This document shows positions 12,701 to 24,700 of a stretch of DNA of 64,000 nt, piece by piece. The stretch's first letter is position 1. Each line of letters begins with the position of its first letter. The translations under genes and the position numbers were made by a program. The notes beneath the pieces were generated by a model that was given only the letters and a program-made list of their open reading frames with translations, did not search any database and had not been told where the DNA came from. Origin of the DNA: Ostrinia nubilalis (taxonomy: Eukaryota > Arthropoda > Insecta > Lepidoptera > Crambidae); contig NC_087110.1 in the NCBI RefSeq assembly GCF_963855985.1, forward strand, positions 2,285,001 through 2,349,000, read 5' to 3'.

Positions 12701-15700
12701 AAAAACAGCGCGAGGTTTGAACTTGCTGCCATTTTTGCAATAACTGACACTGGCAATTTCCTCAGTAGGAAAGAACAATTTGACAGCTAAGTGGTTAGGG
12801 TTAATCAATGGAGCGTTTTACATCGAATCCAAAGTTGCTTAAGTTACTGTAAAACCTTTAGATCCGATAACCCTCATTGAATTATATTTTTTGCTATGAC
12901 TAGATTTTTTTCAAAATACTAAAGAATACTGCATTAACTTGGGTACAAAATTTTATTGTCTATTATATAAAAGAAAGTCGTGTTAGTTACTCCACTTATA
13001 ACTCAAGAACGGCTGAACCGATTTAGCTGAAAATTGTCAGGGAGGTAGTTTAGAGCCAGGAGAAGGACATAGGATACTTTTTATCCCGTTATTGATTGCC
13101 ATTAAGGCGGAACAAAGTTCGCCGGGTCAGCTAGTATTATTATAAATTGCTTTTTAAATCTACATACACACACACACACATGATTAATATTACTGATATT
13201 GTGTTTTCGTGATCATGTTTTTATTATAACACACTTATGATTATAGATTTATTGATAAATACAATACCTACTACAAGATAATCAATATTTAAGTACGCAG
13301 TAAGTATAATCTTACTAAAGTGAAGTTCAATGAATTTAGAAACATAAATTAATACTAGTACAACTTCTGGTTTCTTGCGCTGCTTCTTCTCAGCACTGGC
13401 CCATTTATTGTCCCGAAGCAGTGGTAGGGTTAATATTGGGACGTGTAATAGTGCTTTTTAAAAGCCTATTTGCAAAAATAAATGAATTTTATGAATTTTA
13501 GTAACCACACAATTTTTCCGCCGATTGAAAATGCGACCTCAGAAACAGGCATCTTTCGTTGTCCAAATGCAACGTCTTTTTCTTCACTATTATCTCATTC
13601 TCAATCAAGGATCTCTCGTGGATCAGATCTGCCCTCAGTTTCTCCGTCTCCAAAGACCTTTTCTGCAGCAGACTCATGCTATCATTCAAATCCCTGACTT
13701 CTTCAAGCAGACCTATCAACGACCCCTCCCTGCAGTTTTCGACTTTGGGTCTACAGTTCTTTGTGTTCAATCTCGTTTGTGCCACTTGTAGCCTCTGCGA
13801 TACCTTCAGCATTTCCTCGTGGAGCGTTTCTAGAATGTTCTCCGTTTCGACAATCTTCTCCAGTGTCAATTTCAGCTGATTCTCCAGTTCTATCTTTACC
13901 TGCTCCGTCTTAGCTATCCTTTCGCTCAAGGCCTTGTTAACTTTTATGTCTTGTGTGCGCAAGTCCCTAGCAGTGTTAATCAATACTGCCTCAACTTTGG
14001 CTCTTAATTCTTTGGACCTATCAATAGCATGTTTAAACTGGGTCAACGCGTTAACCGTGTACTGTTCCCAGGACTGCACATTAGACTGTCCTTCCGACAG
14101 TCTCGTAGCTCCAGCGATATCTTTAACGTTATCAGATTTCGTTTCCAAATCAACGTTCTCGCTTTCGTATTTGAAAGCCAAGTACTTGTCGCTCCAATCC
14201 CGTTCCAACGCATTTTTCGCCGCTACATTCATCTCCATTTGATTCTGTATATCCCTTAACATTTCTCTGTGTAATCTCTTGACATTTTCTATCAACGCTG
14301 ACTCCGTGAATAATTCCTCTTGTGGCTCATCGTAAATGAGGTCTGATTGCATCCTCAACCGTCTCAAATCTAGACATTCCTCAGTTATATACTCAGGGAT
14401 AGTTAAAATATCCATAGCATTCTTCACTTGCTGCCTTTGAGCTTCCAGAATTGCTATTTCGGCATCGATATCACGTGTAGCTCTTTCCAATTCTGCCTTC
14501 CAGTAATTGATGTGTCTGGCCCGGTGCTTCAATTGGTCTGTGCTATCACTGAAGTCGTTGCAAGAAGTTTGGTTGACTTTGATGATGCTATTCTTGGTGA
14601 TGGAAGTGTTTTCATCGGTGATACCGATGATGTCACCTTTTAAGACGCGTTGGTTGTGGTCATGCCAGTTCAAAACTGTGCCGAGTCCAAAGTTTCTGTC
14701 GCCGAATGATAGATAGTCGCCATTTTCTGCTGTCGTCATTTTGATTTTTACACTTTAACTCAAGTCGGTAGCAGAACTAGGTGTTTGAAAGAAAGTGTGT
14801 GAGGCAACGAAGAAATATTGATCAAATATCCCAGTACACGGTTACCATGACAAATTCGTTTGTAATCAAGTTTTGCGCTGGGAATCATAAAGTGACCTAT
14901 TTTTATTTGGATCTACTGTTTAGGGGGATTATCGATTAATTTCGTAGCTATGCAGAATGCAGATATTACGCTTGACGAATTATTAATACCCTAGATTTAT
15001 ATTTTCTAAATATTTCTACTCAGGAAATGCAGTTACATAGGATTATAAGTTCTTGAGTTTGTACATGAGCTAACTATTGAAGATTAATACATAAAGTAAT
15101 AATAAATAATAATAATAATAAATATCCTTGGACATTTTACACTGAGCCGCTAGTCCCAAACTAAGCATAGCTTCAATTGATTGTCAGTCTAGCTCTAAAC
15201 CAGTCTTTCCCAAAGTGGGCGATAACGCCCCCTTGTGGGCGCTGCACGCTTAAAGGGGGGCGGTAAGAGACCCAGAAAAAAAATCGGGACGTTGTGTAGA
15301 GGCTTGGGAGGCGTCATTTACTAGGAGGTCTCTTAGACACCGACTGAGCACTCGACTCTCGACTACAAATGGGGGCGCTGAAAAGAATATATTCTCAAAG
15401 TGGGCAGTAAACAAAATAAGTTTGGGAACCGCTGCTCTAAACAATATCCATTGATCATTGCTAAGTCTAGATCTAGATTGACAACGCCACTCTTGTGGCG
15501 GAGTTTTGGGCTGACACTGTGTAGGTTTGTTGTCGACACGATAAGAAGAAATATAGATAGATGTTATTACATAGATATCTCTTTTGCTAAAATAAACCTT
15601 ATTTGTTCCAGAATAACGGCGTTGGCGGGCAACGACGAGGTCAAGAGACAACTAATGAAGGCCGGCATTGCTCCCATACTTGTCACGTTGCTGAATAGGC

Positions 15701-18700
15701 ATTCGGTAAGTTTAATTAAAAGTTAAATGACAGCTAAGTAATTACTAATTAAGTAAGCATCCTTGCCTTTGTCCAGCAGTGGACGTCATTTGGCTGAAAC
15801 AAACGAACGAAATAGCAGCTAAGGCTGGGTTGCACCATCTTACTTTAACTTAAACAAACGTCAAAAGTCTGTCAAACTCCATTCAAAAACACCGGTTATA
15901 GTGAAGGTTAAGTTACGATTAAAGTTAAAGTGATGCAACTCAGCTTAAGACTGCAACTTTGAACATTCGACGTCGTCGTTTCAAATGACGTCCACTGCTG
16001 GACAAAGGCCTCCCCCAAGGTTTTCCACAATGAACGGTCCTGCGCTGCCCGCATCCAGGCTCTTCCCGCGACCTTCACCAGATCGTCGGTCCACCTAGTA
16101 GGAGGCCTGCCCACGCTACGTCTTCCAGCCTGTGGTCGCCACTCGAGAACTTTTCTGCCCCAACGGCCATTCGACGACGGGGATCAAATTACGCACTTTA
16201 ATCGAAAGTTCGATAGCACTTTTTTTTAATTTTGAGGAGAAAACAAATATTATTCTAATTTATACCCGATCAAACTACCCTCACATTTTTATTAAGCAAC
16301 TGTCTTCTCCTTGGATTGTCTGGAGAAAATCGCTTTATAGCGCTAAAACCGCTTAAATAAATTTTTCAAACTACTGAACCGATTTGAAAACTTATTTCAC
16401 CATTAGAATCCTACATCATTTCTGATGAACCTATGCAGTACATTCGCCGTGTCATTTAGTTATTATTGTTATTTTATTTGTTATGGTATTTTGCTAATGA
16501 TAGTTAGATAAAGATAAGTATCGTTAAGCCTTTATTTCGCCTGAGATACAGGAAAAAATTTCCTAGTTCAGGCACATGTATAATTTTACCTTTTGTAGCA
16601 TAAGATTAGCCTAGAGTTTAAACTGTCAAACAAGTTATTCAATAAAGAATTTTATTATTTATTTATTATTATTCACAGAGCAATCCCACCGCAGCGGCGT
16701 TAATACTAAAGTGCATATCCGCGCTAACGTTACGCGAGCCGTCGCACAGTCAACAATTCTTCGATAGCGGCGCCCCAGAAGTCATGATAGAAGCCATAAA
16801 GAATCACCCCACTGATGCTAGCGTGCAGGTATATTACCAGGCCTGTTCATCTCCGCGAGTTTAAATCGAAAACAAAACACGCACGATGGCCCACCTACAG
16901 GATACTATTCGACAAGGCCTCACATACGAGCGAACATTGACTCGCGCACGCGTATTCTTGTGTATGATGGAAGAAAATAAAGAAAATGGTGTACTAAATA
17001 CTGTGCAGTATTTAACTGCCTAAATAATAATAAAAACACAGAATGTACTTTTTTAAGTTGCCTCAAGACACTGAGAGGTAAATAAGTAGTTAATATTATT
17101 CATGATAATTCATGCTAAATCATGTATTTCCTCCGCCATTTTCCGCAGTTTGGCACCTCACGTCACATCATTTTACCGAAGTCAGCCCTATAGCTTCGGC
17201 GCAGTGCCGATCACTGACGTTTGTCAACAAAATGGTGCTTGACTCTTGAGACAGGCTAAATTACACCATATTGTTAATGACATTGAGCATACATTTTTTT
17301 AAATACCTTCGCGAAGTAAAACTTCTGTACGTAGTACTTCTGTGATATTACTTTCATTGTAAACTCTTGATCTATTGCAGGGGTGGCCAACTTGATTAGA
17401 CATAAGATCTACTGTGTACTAACGAAACCCTGGGTGATCTACCACTTACATACTTCTTGAAATCTTAAATGAAACAGCATAGTTTAGTATACAATCATGT
17501 AGTCTCATGTAGTTTCAAAGCGAGAGTGAATAGGCACATACAGGGCAGATATGACCATCCTAGACTGCATCCCACTTAACATCAGGTGCGATTGTGGTCA
17601 AATACCTGCCTTATTTTGCATTTTTAGGGTTCCGTACCTCAAAAGGAAAAAACGGAACCCTTATAGGATCACTTTGTTGTCCGTCCGTCCGTCTGTCAAG
17701 ACCCTTTATCTCAAGAACGCGTGAACGTATCAAGCTGAAATTCACATGAAATACTCAGGTCTATTGTCCCTTTAAGCTGTGAAAATATCAAACTTCTAAG
17801 CCAAGCCAATCAAAAGATACAGCCGATTATGTCGATATTTTCAACAAATTTTCGACACTCGCAAAGGAATCAAAACCTACAGGATACTTCCCGTAAACTC
17901 AGAATCTTGAAATTTGGCATAAAGCATTGTCATATAATGCAAATATAGGAAAAATTGCGAAAATTACATTTTTTTAGTTATACAGGGTGTTAGGTAAATG
18001 GGTATATGAGCCGACACTAGCCCATGTTAACATGAGCATATAAATGGTATGGTGAAGTCAGAAATTTGATATCATCACTTTAATTTTTTTAATTTTCATA
18101 CAAAATCAAATTTATAAAATCAGATTTGTATAAAAATTAAAATAATTAAAATGATGATATCAATTTTCTGACTTCACCATACCATTTATATGCATATTTT
18201 AACATGGGCTAGTGTCGGCTCATATACCCATTTACCTAACACCCTGTATAATATAATAAAAATATTTTAATAAAATGAAACTTACTACCTTATTTCTCAC
18301 GAACGAATAAAGGTATCAAATTGAAATTTATACCAAATACCTAGATCTATTGTCCCTTTAAGAAGTAAAAAAATCAAACTTCTAAGTTAACGCGATCAAA
18401 AGATACAGCAGTTTATACCGACACCTTAGACGAATTTCCGTCACACGCTAGGGAATCAAAACCTACAAGGTACTTCCTGTGAACTCAGAATCTTGAAATT
18501 CGGCACGAAGCAACGTTATACAGGGTGTTTCAAAATACCCCCTAAAGCCTGAAAGGGCACAGAAACTGAAACAATCTGAAATAGAAGCCGTTGTTCCTAT
18601 TGTCATATCTTGAACGGTTTTGGAAATAACGTACATCGAAAGTTTCCAAAAATATCGATATGAATTCCCTCACTTTCGATCAGCTGCAGCGGGGTTCATC

Positions 18701-21700
18701 GAACGCAAATCATAGACTTTGTATTTTTCAGAATGTCAATTAGCCGCATTTTTTGCCTACTTCCTTTATCGATGTGTTCAAAGCATGTTTGTTCGTTAAA
18801 TAAACATTTTAAATAGGTACTCACTAACACTTTACATGTGTACGTACATTTGAAAAATTTTGTGAAAACTTCATCTATCGAAACCAGGCCACTTGATGGA
18901 AAAAAAATCGTAAGTAAATAACTTTTTCCGATAGCAACATCACTACTAATGATAGTTTTCAAACATTCTTAGACAACAGAAAAAAAATAAAAAAATCCGT
19001 GAAATTCCAGGTAGGTTACGTTACCGTACCTTTAGTCGAATTCTGTTATTATTTAATCTTTGAAATTGCATTTCCGCCCATCTTTCCGCCCCTCTTTAGC
19101 TTACTCCTAGTACCTTTCCTGGTACCACCAGGAGTAAGATTGAATTGTGTTCCGTATAAAAATAAGCATTTAGTAACCCGTTTGTAAGTTCACCATAAGC
19201 ACCAATAAGGCCTCATAATTACGGAGCCGCAGCGCATGATAAACACAAAAAATATTGATGCGAGTCGGGTGAAGTGGTGTGCCAACCTCTCTTCCCGCGG
19301 TGAATCCTTCAGCGAGTATTGCCACGCATGCCGCAACAATAAACGCCGTGTGAGACGCATCGAAGCCATCCGCAGGATTCGGCTGCAAATAACGTTCCAT
19401 TTCAAGAATACGCGTCTTAAATCGCTTTTCCGTAAAAGCACTCATGCACACACAATGCCAATGTTTGAAATCAGTTGGTCGCACAGCGTAAGATGCCCGG
19501 CGTCTCCGTAAATGAGGCCTTAGTTTTATTTCATTTTTTTATTTTAACAATTTGTTGAGTAGTCATTGGATACAGAGGCGTTCACATCATATTTTACAAA
19601 ATCCTTGCAAAATGGGTCTTATTTAAGCAGCAAAAGGTTGATGTGAGCGCATCTGTACCATTATTATTATTTTGTAATAATTTGCCAATAATAATAACAT
19701 TAATAGCGGCATTTAAAAAAATGCTGAGAATTTAAAACAATTCTAAAATAATAATAATAACAACAACAAAAAACGTACATTTTGACAAACATTTTATTTA
19801 GTAAGGCAAGCGCTCAAAGAAAGGCCAACGTGGAAGCAAAAGTACTAGGGAAACATCAGTGCTTGAGCTTAAGCATTTTGGGTTTTCAGTTTCTTTTACG
19901 AAACCCTAATAGACAGTGATTGTAAACATTTTAACTTAGAATTTTTTTTGGTGGCTTGTTTTGAGTTTGCACATTTGCATAGTAACGGTTGGCACCTTTT
20001 AAACCCGCGCGTTCGCGGGGGCGAGTGGGGCGCCTTATTACATTTTCAAATATCCCAAAAATTAAATTTTAAGTTGGTATGAAGAACATGACGTCATACT
20101 GCAGCATCGTATCGTACAACTCCGTGTAAGTTTTTCCCTCCATTCGATAAAATTTGTCGTAACAGAAAATCAAAAAACATTAACTACTCACATCCATAAT
20201 CATTATTTCAAAACACATAAATGCCTAGTCTACTAGTCAGGCATGATTCATGCATGATACAATATCGTAATACTAACTTACCATCAGGTGAGATCGCGGC
20301 CAAATGTTTAACTATTCATTTAAAAAATATGCTTTTATTTACTCATAAACCTTTCTTTAATAAATTTCAAAATCGTCTCGTACTTTTAAACTTAAAATCT
20401 TAAAAATCAATGAAAAATTAAAATAATACCCAAAGAAAATGTTGGCAACCTCAGTAGTGAGTGGGCTCGGGGGGAACACCACCCCCCGCCCTGGAGCCCA
20501 CTCTAACGGCTAACTCGTGCGCAGCGCTGCGCGCCTGGTACACAATGGGCCGAAATATGCATTGCGTACTAATTCCGGACCAACAATAATTTTTTATACA
20601 CAAATAATTTTAAACATTATGCCTTTTGTATGTTAAACTTTTGGTGGTACAAATACTCTTAAGATTGTGTATGTAATTCTAATTCAGCAAACTCTTACTG
20701 TAAACGTAAACTTATTACAAAGGTAATGCTAGAACATAATCACGGGATGCCATTACTTTAATATGCTTAAACTAAACAAGGCGGCTGAATAAAGGTATGG
20801 GAGAAATACTAAGTAGGTGCGCGTTATTGACACTGCACTGATATCAGAACGTGTAAACATTGAGGCTCAGTCAAAGAGAAGGTGACCTTTGTTCCTTAAC
20901 TCGCCGAGTCTATTATTTACTTTGCGTGTTTGAACACATTCACTCAATGTTTTGTTAAATTTAAGTTTAGCCACTACCTACTTAATGGCATGTATTTAAT
21001 CGTTTTGTAATTATCTCTTTGTCAAACAAAATAAATCAAAAATAGCAAAAAAAAAACTGACCTTTACACGAAAAACGCAATCTATGTAATTCAAACTTGG
21101 CATCAGCTTTCGTCTAAGCACAACTATTTGAATTGCATACTCATCTGTTTTCGGAATGCATATTTGGCTAGCTGATTCTGGTTTTACATTAATTGTAGAA
21201 CAGTCATGTTTCTGATGTTGCAGTAAGTTTAGGAGGAAAGTTTATTATTAACAGATATGCAATTATTGTTCCCGTGTAAACACGTTTAGGATTATTATCT
21301 AGTACAATACTGTCTAACAAGTCTGCAATGAAATGTCTTTTCGTGATTGTAATTTGTAGTGTTTTTCTTAAATGAATAAATTAAGGTACTATTTAGAACC
21401 GAGCTGCCGACTGTAACTGCTGACAGAACGTGCAGCGTCCCGTTGTTGTCTACGTCACTCACCATCAAGTGACAATGGAACGCTGCATGTTTTATCATAT
21501 TATTAATAAGGAGGTTAAAGATTAGTTCGGTCCATTATTGGGGCTTCGGTAGCTCAAAGGTTAGCCACCAGGATTGCGGAAAACGCGGGTTCGATTCCCA
21601 CACAAGATCATCAAGGTTCGGAATTCGAATAGTTAGATATTAGTAGCTACAGAGGCGTTCACATCAAGTTTTACAAAGGAGTACCTTAAGGTTGATTTAC

Positions 21701-24700
21701 ACGTAATAAGTAGGTAACTAAATTAGAATTTGCAAGTCGTTTAAATGCAATTTAATCACTTAAAATTAAGTCTTAAAGGATGATTTTCACGTATTATGTA
21801 GTTAAGTAGATAACTAAATTTTACCTTCATTTTTCGGGTAAGTTGGTGGATGGGGCTTATCACTTGACACCTTTTGATAAGCAGTTTCATACTAATTATG
21901 AGACATTTGGACATAGACTTAAAATTAAGTTAAAATTTAGTTACCTACTTAACTACTTAATACGTGTAAATCAGTCTTAGGCTGCTTTTGTAAAAGTGAA
22001 AATTATTAAGGGACGCTTTAGAATGTTGATATGAAAATAAATCTGAGAATTCATTAACATTTCTTCTATTTTAAAATGAGACGTAACTTGGTAGACAAAG
22101 TAGGTACATAAACGACATTGCGACATTCCTTTACCTGCGAAATAAAAATTAGCGTACTAAAATCATTGTTAAAATGTTGCATTGTCATAATAAGAAGTTG
22201 CAAAAATTTGGCATGTGGCACGATCCCGTTCGCACCACTGTGCTCTGTGCGGAAGCGCCGAAAGATCGCGACACCGGCCGTCGGCTCTTCTTTGATTTAG
22301 TCGTTCATATGCTTCGTGCGTGATCGGTGTGTTTTCCTATCGTTTAACTACTTTCGAAAGCTTTGTGTTTTGTGTTGTTTTGCTACAATGGCAATGTTTT
22401 CTAATTCCGAATATTATGAGATGTTGTTGTGTGTGGGTCGAGCTGATGGAAATTTAACTCAAGCCCGTGAACTTTATCGGGAACAGTTTATCGAAGGTAG
22501 ACCGGCGGCTGACCAGCGACGGCTTCCGTCGTATCAGTGTTTCCATGATATGGTGACACGTCTCCATTCTACGGGCTCTTTTCATCGATCGGGTTCTAGT
22601 GGTCGCCCAAATACAAACGAAATGCGTGCAGAAGAGGTCCGATACCTTGGCCTGCCCGTTCTCCTGATATTACCCCGTTGGACTTTTTTTTGTGGGGTTT
22701 TGTGAAAAACCAAGTTTATTTTACGGATTGCCATACCGTCGAGGAAATGGAACAGCGTGTAAGGTCTGTGTTTGTGTCAATAACGCCTACCATGGTGCGA
22801 AATGCAACACAGGCCATATCAAGACGGGCAAGAATATGCGTGCAGCAAGGAAGACGTCATTTTGAGCCACTTTTGTAGGTATGTACCTACCTAACCATAA
22901 TTTTGAATGCTTGTTGTTTTGTAACGACGTGCGTGTATTTTTTTCTCCGTAGGTATTAAATAATAATACCTAGTAAATACTAGGCGCACAGAATATTTTA
23001 ATGAGGCGTGGCCGGGGGCGTGAACATAGAAAGTTGCTCCTGGTCACTCCTGGTAGGACAATGAACCCAAATTAGTGATGGGAATTTTTATAATCGATAT
23101 TTTTATTTTACATAAATTTACCCGAAATTAGAATATGTCGCTATGACTGTAAGAAATTAACAAGGGACTCTTTATAGACGTTTATTAAATACCCTTCAGT
23201 TATTAGGGGTTTTTTTGAAACACCCTGTATAGTACAGATAAAGGAAAAATTGCGAAAATGATAAATTTGAAGTTATATAAAATTTAAAATATTATTTTTG
23301 CTTACATGACATAAAATATTTTTTTAATAATTATAAACTTACTACCTACCCTTTTTCACATTAACGCGTAGAGATATTAAAGTTGAAATTCATATCAAAC
23401 ACTTCTTAAATCTAATTGCCTCTAAACTGTGAGAAATTCTAAATCAACGCAAAAATTCAAAACGCTGAGGTAGGTACCTACCTATAATGCAAATATAGGA
23501 AAAATAAATAAATAAAAAATAATCGTACCGCATATTTTGAAATTCGCCACTACTCGCAACGGAATCAAGTAAGTAATTTGATTTAAGGCTTGGTATTTCT
23601 GCTAAAGTAGGTATTTCGCGCTGTCAAAATCTGCGCGCGCAATACTTCGCCGAAGACAGCGCGCCAAAGAGCTCTCGCGGCTACACAGTATAGAAATACG
23701 CAGTTTAGAAATACGCAGTTGGTTAGGTTAGGTTGACTTCCTTCCGTTCAAGCGTCACACTCGCAGCACTTTCTAATACAAATCATATCCAAGTGATACA
23801 AATTAAAACAACTTTCAAAATTTTTGGGAATATATTTTAGAATCGAATAAATATAGAATATAACTGCCAAAGTAAACACGGTTCAAAGAGGTGTGGCGTC
23901 ACCCGACCTTCCGGAAGTTCCGCGCCGGCTAAAAGAATTTCAAGATTACGTCACCCGACCTATCGGTAGATAAATAAATAAATAAATAATAAATAAATAA
24001 ATCTTTGGACAATTTCACACAGCGCCAGCTAGCCCCAAAGTAAGCAACTTAATGCTTGTGTTATGGGTGCTAGCTTAACGGATATACTACTTATATACTT
24101 TTTTTTTAAATACATAAATATTATACATAGTCACACCCAGACCCGTCACAGAAATTAAAATTCATCATTTCAATTTCTGCCCGGCCGGGAATCGAACCCG
24201 GGACCTCTCGGCATAGTAGTCCGTTCTGAACCACTACACCAAACGGCCGACAAGATCCTCGGGAGCTTGAGCGATTGGAAAAACATTTTATGATCAGTTA
24301 CTTGTAGTAGCGATTATTTAGAGCTTGGATAATAAAATTAAATTATAGTTGTTGACTTGGCCATCGCATGAAAACACGTGTAAATTAAATTATTTAGTGC
24401 GATGGCCAAGTCAATAATTTATGTAAAACGTTAAAGATTTCCTGGCCTGGACTTGGTATTACATGGATCTCACAACTTTTTACCGTAGAACAACTGAGTT
24501 GCGAGACTTGGTTTTTTTGACAAGTATTGTTTTTGTTGGGATTACATTAATCAGTACACGCATCAATTTTGTTCAGTCTTTTTGTTTATTAATAAATAAA
24601 AATATCAAACTAAAATTGCATACATATTTGTTTGTATTGGTCTGGGTGTTTTCTTTTCATAATTTATGTATAACGTATGTACGGGGCTCTGTATCGAAAA

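Larger units (their letters stand above)
18521..23227. mobile_element. DDE transposon remnant, TIR CAGGGTGTTTCAAAA, TSD TA
   Basis: The left end CAGGGTGTTTCAAAATACCC and right end TTTTTTTGAAACACCCTG are inverted and flanked by TA. The host sequence is continuous across the insertion: the flanks match the uninterrupted relative at 17930-17980. The broken transposase at 22388-22877 identifies it as a Tc1/mariner-like (IS630-type) element. Other repeats have inserted inside. Confidence 0.85.

Noticed and set aside
13169..13181. Short (CA)n run as a notable microsatellite
   Set aside because: Only a few units; not unusual.
13525..14259. Plus-strand frames of 70-106 codons over the tektin
   Set aside because: They are shadows of the 413-codon coiled-coil frame on the minus strand.
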